Positions 6,301 to 14,900 of a stretch of DNA of 25,826 bases are shown piece after piece (within the stretch, counting starts at the first letter, position 1; the number at the start of each line of letters is the position of its first letter). The position numbers and the translations under genes were made by a program. Under the pieces are notes generated by a model. It did not search any database, was not told the DNA's origin, and saw only the letters and a list, made by a program, of their open reading frames with translations. This DNA comes from Planctomycetota bacterium (GTDB taxonomy: Bacteria > Planctomycetota > Planctomycetia > Pirellulales > Pirellulaceae): assembly GCA_026692885.1 (NCBI GenBank), contig JAPLNJ010001116.1:1-25826 (forward strand). Reading direction: 5' to 3'.

Positions 6301-8858
6301 CACAAATGTTCCAACTCGTTCGTCTTGACGCCCAGTCGTCCGGCCAAGTCCCCGCCTCGGGCACGCACGTAGTCGTCGAGTTGGTGGTAACCGACGTTGA
6401 TCAGTCCCAGGTTGACCAAGGTGCCCCGGTAGCCCGCGTTGACCGCGATTTCGTCCAGCAGGGGTGCTTCCTCCCAGGCTTGAATCCGCTGTCGTACCTC
6501 GTCGGGAATCCAGTCCGTCTCCAACTTGAGCACGTGTGGGTTGTCGCGGTGGCTGACGGCCTTGTCGGCCAGCATTTCCACAGCCCGCCGTAGCGTCAGC
6601 ACCCGCTCCATTTTGAGGATCTTCAGCAGGCGGCTACGCATCCGGTCGTAGCGGCTGGCGAAGATAATGAACCGGGCCTGGTGGGCCGCATCCTGCCGAC
6701 TATCGCTGAAGACCAGCAGGCGTTCCTTCCCGTCGTGCCCGGGGCGCCCCTGGTTCGCCTTGGCCAATGTTTCAACTAGCCCTTCGCCCACCACCTTGAC
6801 GGCTGCCGACGTTCCCAGGCTGACTGGCGTGATGACGTTGCGACTGCCTGCCGTGCCACCGCAGCACAGGCACCGGGTCCGGGCTGGTAGCAGCGTCACC
6901 TTGAACGGGTAATCGGCCGGGTTGCTGCTGAATTGCAGGGCCTGGGGATCGAGCGAGCCGTCCAGAATCGGTTTCTTCTTGATCTGTTCCGGCATCTTGG
7001 CACGCCGCCGACGTCCGGTCGCTGTTGGTCCGTCTTCCTCCTCATCCTCATCTTCGGTTGCTACGCCCTCGAACCGACTCGGATCGTAGACCATCCACTC
7101 GTCTTCGGTGGTCGGCTTGTCGCTGGGGCGCAGGGGGGCCTCCAAATCGCCGACCAGCCGCAGGTAATCGGCCCCGCAGTTGCGGCACAGGTACAGCGGC
7201 GCCGTGGGGTGGTGGCAGGCCGTGCATCGCTCCTCCCCCTTGGCGTACAGCTTGCCGCAGGCTGGGTTCAAGCACCGATGGAACTGCCAACCGCCACGGA
7301 TGAAACGATGTGCCCGCAACCGCAAGGCCCCCGGCGTGCCGTCCGGCAGGGCGGCACCGATCACCAGGGCCGCCTCGACCTCAGCGCGGAGTTTCTCCTC
7401 GGCCGTGTCCTTCCGTTCGGCGACCTCCGCCTTCATCTGGGCGACGATCTGGCTGTTGGACATGGGCCTGCTGATCAGCCAGCGGTTCAGGTCCCACAGC
7501 AGACGGTAGCGCCGGGCGGCCTGGTCGATGGGCGTGTCTGCCGGTAGACCGGCCAGACGGCAGAGTGATTGCTGCACCGCCTGGACGTTGCCGATCTCCA
7601 GCCCATCGACATCCACGCTGCCCGACCGGGCCGGATAGGCGGCTTCCGGAGGGATTTGTACCTCCTGCAACTCCTCGCCCAGCACGCGAATGGTCTCCGG
7701 CGTTACGCCGGTCAGCGTTGCGAAGAACTGCTGAACGGCCTCATCACGCTGCCGAATCATCTCCTCCCGCGAGATTCCTTCCTCGGAAACCGTCTTGATC
7801 GTGGCTGACGTGCCCACCGGGACGAGGGCTGGGAATCGCTGCGCGAGAGGAGAAGAAGGGGAGCGGGGGAGAAGAGGAGAAGGGGAGATCTCCCCACCGC
7901 TGCTCCCTTTCTCCCCCTCTCCCTTTCTCCCTTTCTCCTCTTCTCCCCTGCTCGGCTCCGGCTGTGTATGCCAGTCCTGCCGGGCGCGGGCCAGGTGGAC
8001 CTTCAGCCGCCGCACCAACAGGGCGATGTTACTGCCCAGCGTGCCCCGGTAGGTGTGGACTTCGTCCAGGACCAGGAATCGGCAGCGGTGGTTGGCAAAG
8101 ATGTCCTCCCGGTCGGCGGGCCGAACCAGCAGGTACTCCAGCATCATGTAGTTGGTCAGGAGGATGTGCGGCGGGCTCTTGCGAAGCTGCTCGCGTTCCG
8201 TCTGCGACGTGCCCCGGTCGTACTTGGCCACGCGGATTGCCCCTGCCCAGCCTGTATCCTCCAGATACTGTTTGATCCGCAGTTCCTGGTCGTTGGCCAG
8301 TGCGTTCATCGGGTAGACCAGGATGGCCGTCAGGCCGCTCTTGTTGAACTTAGCGGCGTCCTGCCAGGCGTTTTCGATCACCGGCGTGAGGAACGCCTCG
8401 GTCTTACCACTGCCCGTGCCTGTGGTGACGACGACCGGGCGGGGGGAGGAGGAGAAGGGGAGAAGGGGAGACGCGGAGAAGGGGAGACGCGGAGAGATCG
8501 CCGCGTCCCCGTGTCCCCGTGTCGCCGCGTCCCTGGTTTCAGAGCAGCCGAGCAATTCACAGATCGCGTCGGATTGGTGAAGGTACGCGTGCTTTGTGCC
8601 CGACCGGTCCTCCATCACCTGGGCGAGCTTGGCCTCGATCGGCAGTTCCCGCCACTCCTTGCCATTCTTAAACGGCCGATGGGCTTGGTAGAAGGGTTCC
8701 TGCGACAGGAAACCTGCGGCGTCGAGTTCCCGCTCCAGGGCCTCGCGCAGCGTCGGGTCCTTGGCCCGGAACTCCGTGCGCAGGTAGTCGGCGTACTCGT
8801 CGATGACGTGATCGAGGGCTTGGATGGGATGGAGCGACATGAGGGACCCTATTTCCAT
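3336..8858 (-). CDS. YprA/DrmA-like SF2 helicase fused to DUF1998 (MZB) and a C-terminal Vsr/DUF559-like nuclease
   Basis: This 1840-residue protein carries a Q-motif-like HQSDAI near residue 95, Walker A GTGSGKT at 147-153, YPMNALANDQ at 182-191, DEVH at 265-268 and SAT at 351-353. Zinc-finger-like CxxC pairs lie at 529-561 and ~653. Motif V TLEMGIDVG (~1095) and motif VI QRGGRAGR (~1123) follow. DUF1998 covers roughly 1525-1700, with its cysteine set CETACYRCL near 1681. The last ~100 residues have a PD-(D/E)XK look: SPLELKFLRLF, ISIADFAVPERRLAIYIDG, then a conserved basic helix. Helicase plus DUF1998 is the core of YprA/MrfA-like, DISARM (DrmA+DrmB) and Druantia (DruE) proteins, so an anti-phage role is likely. 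Repeat-derived inserts sit at about 109-140 and 303-338. The start is at 8858 or 8840; neither has a strong ribosome binding site. Confidence 0.9.
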   Translation of the reverse strand: MEIGSLMSLHPIQALDHVIDEYADYLRTEFRAKDPTLREALERELDAAGFLSQEPFYQAHRPFKNGKEWRELPIEAKLAQVMEDRSGTKHAYLHQSDAICELLGCSETRDAATRGHGDAAISPRLPFSASPLLPFSSSPRPVVVTTGTGSGKTEAFLTPVIENAWQDAAKFNKSGLTAILVYPMNALANDQELRIKQYLEDTGWAGAIRVAKYDRGTSQTEREQLRKSPPHILLTNYMMLEYLLVRPADREDIFANHRCRFLVLDEVHTYRGTLGSNIALLVRRLKVHLARARQDWHTQPEPSRGEEEKGRKGEGEKGSSGGEISPSPLLPRSPSSPLAQRFPALVPVGTSATIKTVSEEGISREEMIRQRDEAVQQFFATLTGVTPETIRVLGEELQEVQIPPEAAYPARSGSVDVDGLEIGNVQAVQQSLCRLAGLPADTPIDQAARRYRLLWDLNRWLISRPMSNSQIVAQMKAEVAERKDTAEEKLRAEVEAALVIGAALPDGTPGALRLRAHRFIRGGWQFHRCLNPACGKLYAKGEERCTACHHPTAPLYLCRNCGADYLRLVGDLEAPLRPSDKPTTEDEWMVYDPSRFEGVATEDEDEEEDGPTATGRRRRAKMPEQIKKKPILDGSLDPQALQFSSNPADYPFKVTLLPARTRCLCCGGTAGSRNVITPVSLGTSAAVKVVGEGLVETLAKANQGRPGHDGKERLLVFSDSRQDAAHQARFIIFASRYDRMRSRLLKILKMERVLTLRRAVEMLADKAVSHRDNPHVLKLETDWIPDEVRQRIQAWEEAPLLDEIAVNAGYRGTLVNLGLINVGYHQLDDYVRARGGDLAGRLGVKTNELEHLCRVVLDEIRIRGCLSREMLRYHPSHVRCPEYLRSAEWERHVKQPRGYAMSPGGTEPVAFRDGAVTPSGITCNNAWRKPKSGGRGPSLERILKQTLARFGGHEPDAEIVVDLLTLLKKGSFLVPVELFGYRDRDTLLHVNSEIVRLELTTEQIRMHCEICGKTLSGTQPGMPCPRCHGTLVRWLDVEVDASRSVKRIKKPDTIPLVAGEHTAQITTDDRATLEDRFKAPQAESPVNVLACSPTLEMGIDVGGLDAVVLRNVPPRPDNYAQRGGRAGRRSRVGLVLSYARNTPHDQYFYDKPREMIAGEVPAPAVSLGNRDVLVRHLSAIAFGAATPGLAGKMKEYVTTNGTVNQEAINSLIEAVRAQTGHALTVAREAWGADVLAKAGLDEAQLLAYLHELPGRIQHVVDCTARQVKDLREPVEQFAEGLQRKFAAMRASDLVNRLLGIPTDSRQEGRDADDRSAGYPLRRFAEFGILPGYEFPSEPATLRLRGDPHEEDPISVVRRFGIGQFQPDAHVYARSKRWVVMGLDTASPWNPHGEGPTWSYRVCQTCGLRHNADQPGCPRCHTNAPGPALPSYEFAGFIARQDESPILDEEERYAERNLVNTHPQWDGKDIYRWTVGSNWALRLSHNEEVRWVNEGRPPTAKDLQEGTPVLHSAARGYLLCPSCGRILTPPPVNQKATGGRRNAKTGKGTNDNNGHSDSCTLRGNNPQSVAISTSGRVEILRLLVPVPVTSQVGEWQSWGLSLGYALINGMQHFFMLGSGELDFELEGPWQAGEATSRYSMLSLAFIDPSLGGSGYLPRIAEQFHAVAAQAIEHLDHADCETACYRCLKSYYNQRYHDHLAWPQIMPALAEMATAAPQLRPRETGDIDDPRPWLEAYAAGVGSPLELKFLRLFEQHGFHPEKQVQVAPNSSDPPISIADFAVPERRLAIYIDGAAFHVGQRLRRDRFIRDRLRHGNPPWRVEELRAADLGQGAALVERLSKV
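7845..7953. repeat. Polypurine/polypyrimidine inverted repeat E1, inside the helicase gene
   Basis: A purine-rich arm (7845-7888, repeats of GGGGAGAAGAGGAGAA type) is followed by a pyrimidine-rich arm (7903-7950). At the start of the loop region is a perfect 14-bp palindrome, GGGGAGATCTCCCC, at 7882-7895. Read in the coding direction it adds about 36 codons: first K/E/G-rich (GEEEKGRKGEGEKG), then S/P/L-rich (SPSPLLPRSPSSP), between helicase motifs II and III. The reading frame is kept. Confidence 0.85.
8440..8533. repeat. Purine/pyrimidine inverted repeat E2, inside the helicase gene
   Basis: The purine arm has tandem GGGGAGACGCGGAGAA units. The opposing arm is CCGCGTCCCCGTGTCCCC-like. It encodes about 32 residues (ETRDAATRGHGDAA then SPRLPFSASPLLPFSSSP) placed between the Q-motif-like region and Walker A of the helicase, without a frameshift. 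It belongs to the GAGACGCGG subfamily shared with E3 (13818-13917). Confidence 0.85.
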
Positions 8859-8888
8859 CGTTCTCAGTGTTACCGTTGGGGCGGAGAC

Positions 8889-9433
8889 TCACACGCCATC
8901 GCCGCTTCCATCACGCACCAGGGCTGTCCCCTTCCCGTGTTGGATGTCGCGAATCTGCCCGGATGTGTCGAAGGCGACGAGTACCTGGCGATCAAGGGCG
9001 GCGACGGTCGCCGTGAGGCCCACTGCGGTGCCCGCCGTGCGGGGAGGATGCCGATGGTCCCGTATCGCCTGGCGTGTGGTCTCACATGGATCGAGGTCCT
9101 CGCACGCGTGGCTAAAGGGGAGCGACGCAAGATGCACCTCGGCGACATGCGACAGCATTCGTACCAGTCCCTCCGGTTCGTGCGGCGCGGCTCTGGAGAG
9201 ATCTTCGGCGCGCGGCAGTCCTTCGCTACGGAAGGGCGCCACGACCCAGCATCTCGTCGGGGAACCACTTCCGAAGTGACGATCCATTCCGCTGCCGGGC
9301 GTTTTGCGCATTTGAAGCTGTCGATGATCAACCACTGGTCGGGCGGGACCCGGAGCAACGTCGTCTCACCCGTGCCGGGACCGATCACGAGCATGTACAA
9401 GAGGTCTGGCTGAAGTAGGTCCGGCAAGGCCAT
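8889..9433 (-). pseudogene. Remnant of an MBL-fold metallohydrolase gene
   Basis: From the ATG at 9433 the frame reads LYMLVIGPGTGETTLLRV and PPDQWLIIDSF, which is the typical first strand pair of MBL-fold hydrolases. The similarity then ends. The neighbouring frame, ending at TGA 8889-8891, reads WVVAPFRSEGLPRAEDLSRA and then HLASLPFSHACEDLDP, which looks like the C-terminal third of such a protein. The zinc-binding HxHxDH segment is absent, and roughly 200 residues of the middle are missing. The simplest reading is an internal deletion plus a frameshift. The ATG overlaps the TGA of the preceding frame (TGATG), so the gene was once translationally coupled to the ATPase upstream. The assignment is by pattern only; the frame switch lies near 9310-9330. 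Confidence 0.6.
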
Positions 9434-9576
9434 CACTCAGCCTCCCCCGCAGACTGCCAAGCCGCCTCGACCGCCCTCCGATACCAGCGATCCGGCAGCG
9501 GAACCAGCGGAAGCAGCAGCCGATCGTGCCACTCGGTTGCTTGATGGAGTCCGATACGAAGCACGTCGCCCTGGCC
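9433..9576 (-). other. In-frame continuation of the ATPase after its TAG (47 codons)
   Basis: Directly after the TAG at 9577-9579, the same frame stays open for 47 codons and ends at a TGA (9433-9435). It reads like genuine protein: GDVLRIGLHQATEWHDRLL, then PLVPLPDRWYRRAVEAAW. There is no good start codon with a ribosome binding site of its own; a GTG at 9564 is the only option. I read it as the original C-terminus of the ATPase, cut off by a nonsense change. Confidence 0.6.
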
Positions 9577-11544
9577 CTAGTATGCGAGTTCGACGTAACC
9601 ATCTTCACACAATTGACTCCATTGGAATTCGTGAGCAGCGGCGTCAATTTGGTTTCGTGTGAATTCGATCTCCACGTACTCCACAGGGGACTTAGTGGTG
9701 TCAGGTCGCTTGGCCGCCAACAGATGCACGATACCGCACGATGCATCAACCGCCTCAACTCGCGCGGGCTGCCACGACCGTAACGGCTGGCCCTGCCAAT
9801 TCAACGGCAAGGTATGCGGATTGGGAGACCACCACTCCGAGGCCGGTACGGTCAGCGGAAACACCGCGGCACCCCGCTCGGCCTCACGCAGGGCCACGAG
9901 CAAGTTCCATAACGTCTGGATGCTCGTATCGCTTTCGGCCACCTCCGGTCGAATGGACCGCAGCACTTCTTCCGCAAAGTCAAGCTCTCCCCAATGCAGC
10001 AGCCACCGCGCGACCCAACGATGCAAAGACAGAAACAGCCAGCGCGGTGTTCCGTCTTCGTCGGCGCTCATCGCATCGATTGCCTCTCGCCACGCGTTCC
10101 GCGCTTCCCGAAACCGGCCGCGAGTGGCCAGGTAGCTGATCCAACGCGACCACCACCACGGATGGGTAGGTTGCAGGCGAATCGCCGCCTGATAATGCGT
10201 TTCCACTTCATCCGGTTGCTCTGCCAACCAGTCCAGGTTGAACCCCAGGTAGTGGTGGCTGTACGGGTGGTCGCCATCAAGGCTCAGTGCGAGGCGGAAG
10301 ACCTCCACCGCGCGGCGGTGATCGTGATGCACATGGGAAAGCGTTCGGCCGATTTCGTGCAGTTGTTCGACGCAGCAAAGCCGACCATCCGAATCAGACG
10401 GGACCGCGTCTCCACCCAGAATCTCGTGATGTAGAGATTCCAAGCGGTTGCGAAACGCCGCCCCGTTGCCCAGTGGATACTCGTCCTTCAGGCGAGAATG
10501 CACGGTCCTGCGCTCGTGGCGAGGCAGTCGCCATAGCCGGTTTGTTTCCCAACGACGTGGATCTCTGGCCCGATTCATGACCTCGTGTCGGACCAGCGGA
10601 TGGAGAGCGACTCTGGCTTGGTCCCAATCACAAAGACACTCGTCGATCACGCTACGGTCCAAGGGGGACAAATCTGAAGTCAGCTCGCTGAAGATGGCTG
10701 GGCGTACTCCCGTTCGAGGAATTGCCAAGCGGGCGAGCGCCGCACAAAAAGAATGCTGCGCGGCATCCTGCTCCAGCAGATCGAGGAGTTCTTCCAGCAA
10801 GACGGGGGCCAAGGTATCGGACGCCGCTTGCACAGCCACGTCACCGATGGGCTTGAAGCGGCACAAGGCCACGCACAGTCTCATCTCCCATTGGGAGCGA
10901 TATGGTACTGGCTGCGACAGCGACTGCTGCAATGCATCAGCCAACGCCTGCGCTGCGTCCCAATGTTCGTTTTCGGCGAGGAATGCGCGGCCGTCATCCA
11001 ATCGCGGTGACTTCGTCCTGCCCAGCAGCGGGACATCGTCGGGGACCCATCCGGTGATGACCCGGCGACAAACAGCATCTTTCGCAATCCACTCAGCAAG
11101 GGAGCGGGCGCAGAAGTCCGGCGTGTCATCCAGGAGGGATTCCTGCTGATGGTACCATCGAGTGGGCTCATCACAGAGAACCACGATATCCCGGTGGTGC
11201 TTGTTCACCACGGCGGTCACCGCATCCATCTTGTCGGTCCAACGCCGCGTGGGATCGCTCAGGATGTCGCTTTCCCCGTTCAGGAGGTTGGCCGCCATCA
11301 GCTGACTCGCGGCTTCCAGCAGGGCGATGGGTGCCGCGTCCACCTCTCCCCCGGGGGCGGTGACCGTCAGGGGGATCAGACGTTCGGCTCGAAGCGACTC
11401 CGCAATCAATCGCAAGACAGATGTCTTGCCGGAGCCGACCGCTCCCGTGAGGTTCCAGACCGCATGCCGATCAGGCTTGGTATCTCGAACTTGCCGCGCA
11501 AGCCAGCCCGCGGTCGAGTGCTGCTTTTCGTCAATTGTTGCCAT
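9577..11544 (-). CDS. STAND-type P-loop ATPase with C-terminal TPR-like repeats
   Basis: This 655-residue protein has Walker A GAVGSGKT near residues 34-41 and Walker B IVVLCDEP near 120-127. A helical middle resembling the winged-helix part of STAND NTPases follows. A tetratricopeptide-like stretch spans roughly 400-520 (for example HHYLGFNLDWLAEQ and ARNAWREAIDAM). STAND proteins work as ligand-triggered switches and are common in defence islands; here it may sense infection or regulate the MBL protein once encoded next to it. It starts 51 bp after the vapB-like stop, with AGGTAGG upstream. The TAG stop looks premature, because 47 more codons of sensible protein follow in frame. The protein may still fold, since ATPase and repeats are complete. 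I do not recognise a closer family. Confidence 0.8.
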   Translation of the reverse strand: MATIDEKQHSTAGWLARQVRDTKPDRHAVWNLTGAVGSGKTSVLRLIAESLRAERLIPLTVTAPGGEVDAAPIALLEAASQLMAANLLNGESDILSDPTRRWTDKMDAVTAVVNKHHRDIVVLCDEPTRWYHQQESLLDDTPDFCARSLAEWIAKDAVCRRVITGWVPDDVPLLGRTKSPRLDDGRAFLAENEHWDAAQALADALQQSLSQPVPYRSQWEMRLCVALCRFKPIGDVAVQAASDTLAPVLLEELLDLLEQDAAQHSFCAALARLAIPRTGVRPAIFSELTSDLSPLDRSVIDECLCDWDQARVALHPLVRHEVMNRARDPRRWETNRLWRLPRHERRTVHSRLKDEYPLGNGAAFRNRLESLHHEILGGDAVPSDSDGRLCCVEQLHEIGRTLSHVHHDHRRAVEVFRLALSLDGDHPYSHHYLGFNLDWLAEQPDEVETHYQAAIRLQPTHPWWWSRWISYLATRGRFREARNAWREAIDAMSADEDGTPRWLFLSLHRWVARWLLHWGELDFAEEVLRSIRPEVAESDTSIQTLWNLLVALREAERGAAVFPLTVPASEWWSPNPHTLPLNWQGQPLRSWQPARVEAVDASCGIVHLLAAKRPDTTKSPVEYVEIEFTRNQIDAAAHEFQWSQLCEDGYVELAY

Positions 11545-11577
11545 GCTCGTAACCTACCTGTTTCCTTGCTTCACCGA

Positions 11578-11598
11578 TTATATCAACAAGAAGCTCAT
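11578..11598 (-). pseudogene. Six-codon stub of a VapC (PIN-domain) toxin
   Basis: An ATG at 11598 overlaps the antitoxin stop as ATGA and reads MSFLLI followed by TAA. VapC toxins of this type begin M-x-(F/Y)-L-L-D-T-D, so this looks like the first five codons of a toxin whose remainder was deleted before the ATPase gene. The overlap is the usual arrangement for an antitoxin-toxin pair. The stub is very short, so the call rests on the overlap and the start sequence together. Confidence 0.45.
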
Positions 11599-11850
11599 GG
11601 CGCGGGCTCCCGGCGGCTATCGTGCTTCCGGTCTTGGTAGATCTGCTCCAAAATCTCGTCGTCTGCTTCGGACCAGTGGTCGGCCATCATCCCGGCCGCG
11701 GTTTCTGTGCCGCCGGGTTTCCAACCAGGCGGCGGGCCAGGCGGTTGTTTGAAACGCAAGACGACCTCGACCTTTCGCCCGTCGGCGATCCCCGGATCAG
11801 CGTCCAATTCGATGGTTCGTCCGTGGACAATTCCCAGCAGCACTTTGTTC
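11595..11850 (-). CDS. Orphan VapB-like antitoxin
   Basis: This 84-residue protein starts MNKVLLGIVHGRTIELD and contains a small strand-rich N-terminus of the kind that precedes VapC toxins in cyanobacteria and planctomycetes. A proline-rich hinge (PPGPPPGWKPGG) follows, then an acidic toxin-binding tail with DDEILEQIYQDRK and a final basic SRREP. The frame is open upstream to 11891, but the ATG at 11850 matches the family start. It lies 64 bp after the methylase stop. Its toxin is gone apart from a six-codon stub, so it can no longer act as a classical addiction module. It may survive as a repressor or as debris. Antitoxin identity is inferred from pattern and from the ATGA overlap. Confidence 0.6.
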
Positions 11851-11914
11851 ATGGTTCGACTCCTTCGGTTGCCAACTCGGTTTTCGGTCATTGTACAGGA
11901 TCAAAGCCGTGCCT

Positions 11915-14900
11915 TCATCGCTGCTTCCTCCCGCGTTTCGCCTTCGGCGTCCCCGACAGCCGGAACTCGCCGTCGCTTTCGTCCGTAGTCCGTGGTCCGT
12001 CGTCCGTGGCCTCGCCGGGGATCGGCAGGTCGATCACGGGCTGGGGGAGATTCTCGTTCAGGGGGATGTCGTGGTAGGGGTCGTACTTGCGGGTAAAGGC
12101 GTCCAGGCCGATCTGCTTCAGTTCGTCGAACTTGGCTAGGCACAGTTCGGGAGCTTTCCGGTAGCTGGCGTGGCTGAAGGTCGAGAGGACGTGGGCGTAC
12201 TGGTCGCGGCTCAGGCCGTAGGCGTCCGCTACCACCGCGTCGATCGCCGACCGCACATCCCACCGCTCGTCGTCTCCGGCCAGCACCGGCCACGTGAATT
12301 GCGGCTTGCCTGGTTCCCGCCAGGCGTCGCCCAGCTGTTCGTGCCAAAGCGGAGCGTACCCGGAGTGGTTGCAGGTAAGACGGAGCGCACTGTGGGCAAG
12401 GAACGGTCTTCTGGTTTCGATGGCAGGGAAGGGGCATCCGTCAACAATGAACAGGCTGAGATTGGCAAGGGTCTTCAGCCGCAGACAATAGTCGAAAGCG
12501 AAACTCGCAAGCACGGAGAGGAAGCCAAGGGCAACGAAGGTCGCATGGTTTTCGGGGGTACGGTCGCAGCTGGCGCCGTGGCCAAACAAATGGCCCGGTG
12601 GCAAAAGGTGCGCTATGCACGTGCGGTAGTTCGTCGCCCCCGTGATATTCCGAAAGGACAAGCGATAGAATGAGGCACTACGTACCCAAGACGGTTTGTC
12701 CCCCAGGTTGTCCAGTGGTACAAGATAACGAGGACGCCATTTCCGCGTCAGATCGGAGTAGGTGTCGTAAGTCTTGTCGTCGTGTAGTAAGAGAAGACGC
12801 CGCTGTATAAGATCGGCACACACAATTGGGTTTCGCGGGTCGGCATCTTGGGAACAAACTTCGTCGGTTGGAGTGAACCGCCAGGAGTCATTGGTCATGT
12901 GGCACTCCGTGCCGAATCGTAGGCCCGCGCGCTCGGACGTGCTTCCAAATCGACCGACAGCCTCGAAGCATCTTCTCGCGACATCGGCGTCCCTCGATGA
13001 CCTTAGTTCGAGGAATGTGAGATATTCGCCACCGGTGTTCCGTACGAAGTCTAACGTATATCGCAGAGAATCCCTTTGCCTTGCTTCCGTGAACAACCAC
13101 TCGTCATCGTGCACATAGAAAGCGGCGAGAAAGGTATCTGCGGTCCGCCCTGCTCGGACAACCACAAGCGCGAACTTCGCTCGCGAGTCGATCTCAAAGA
13201 GTTTCCGGCGATTCTCGAATGAGTAACAGCAGAAAAGTGCCATCTTCTCCAGGTAAAGTTGGCGAATCCCAGTGGCACCTTCATTGGCGTGAAAACCGGA
13301 CGGAACCAGTGCCCCCAGAATCCCGTGGCTTGTTAGAAGCTGAGCGTTTCGCTCTGCGAAAACCCGAAACGCATCCAATTGCCTCCCCGCAAGATCGCCA
13401 TGCACGAAGACTTTCTGATGCTCGTATAACGTGTCGTTGACCCGCTTCTGCTCCTCGAACTCCTCTTTATAGCGGTCGAACAGCGGGCCACATCTAGGGT
13501 CAGCCATCAGTCGACCCTCAAGCGCTAGACGTTCTCGCTTTGTGGGCGCATTTAGAATCTCAAAGTCAAACGCCGCGAAGAACTCCTTGGACTTGAATTG
13601 GATAGCCTCCCAGGGCGGGTTGCCGAGCACGGCATCGAAGCCGTGCCGCCCGTAAGGCACGCCATTCGGATAGAAGACTTCGGGAAACGTCAGGTCGTAA
13701 GGCAACGCGGGCACGCAGCAGCCCGACTTCACGAGGGCGGCCAACGCGGCACCATCGTCGGGAACATCGTCTATGCCCAAGCCGCGAGCGATCATGGCAC
13801 GCAGGCGGGAGGCGACCGGGGAGGACACGGGGATGGGGAGACGCGGTGACGCGGAGAGGTCAGAATCCCCGCGTCTCCGTGTCTCCGTGTCTCCGCGTCT
13901 CTTCTTCTCGCCTCTCACGTACTCGGACGGTGTCTCTGCCGCCAGCCGCGACGTATCCGAGGTCAATCGATTCGGCAACTCATGGGTCGTGGCAATCGTC
14001 TGCAACAACTCGGCGTAAGCCACGTCGTCGCACTTCTCCGGCCCCAGCATGACGCCACCGGCCCAGGCGGCGGCGGCAACGCGGAAGGGCAACAGGGCGT
14101 CGTCGAGATCGGCCTTTGCCGCCTGCTTTTCAGCCACTTCGGCCAACGTCACACCGACACTGGCTTCCAGACGCTTGACGTGACGCAGAGCGTCGAACAA
14201 GGCCGACCGCAGCCGATTCTCTAGGCCGCGAAAGATGACGCCTTCCAGCTTCTCGTCCGGCTTGCTGGGCCAAGTCAGCAGCCGCTCCCAGAACGGGCCG
14301 GTCAGCGAATCGCCCACCACCAGCCGGTGGTCCAGGAAGGTGAGCGGCATCCCCTCGGCATGCGATTCCAGCCACAGCGCCAGCTTGGCCAGCTCGACGG
14401 CCAGCGGATTCTTATCGACGCCATAGAGGCAATGCACGGCGACCATGCGGCGGCAAAGGGCTTCGGCCTTGCGCTGCGACACGCCCGACTGTTCGCCCTC
14501 AACGGACCGGCTGGGCAGGTAGCGGACCAGCTCGTCATCGGGGTCGGGCAGATCGAGCACCCGCTGGCGATACGCTCGGGCCTGGGTCTCTAGCTTCTCA
14601 CGTTCAGCCTTGTTGCCGGCCTTCTCCGCCTGGAATTCCAGGGCAATCGCCTTCTCGTCGCACAGCCGAGCGGCTTCATAGAGGTGCTGGCCCAGGAACC
14701 GGCACGCCTCGACGAGGAAGTGGCCGCTGCCCATGGCCGGATCAAGCACGCGGAGCTTGAGGATCTCGCCGGGCTGGGAATCGTCTTGCGGCGACCGCTC
14801 GGCGACCTGTGGCCCGAGGGTTTCCTGGACCAGGAACCGCACGAAACTATGAGGCGTGTAATAGGAACCGCTCGCCTTGCGGCCCAGACCTACGCGGAGG

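Noticed and set aside
5013..6593. Long plus-strand open frame opposite the helicase gene
   Set aside because: It is a GC-driven antisense shadow. The minus strand here carries helicase motifs V and VI and zinc-binding cysteines; the plus-strand translation shows no domain or signal.
7968..9413. Plus-strand open frame of 481 codons covering the helicase start and the MBL remnant
   Set aside because: It runs antisense to clear motifs and through repeat E2, and contains no recognisable domain.
2..9579. TAG reassigned to an amino acid, suggested by two in-frame TAG codons
   Set aside because: TAG ends the esterase, SNF2, TIM-barrel and M55 genes in places where the protein is complete, so TAG is an ordinary stop here.
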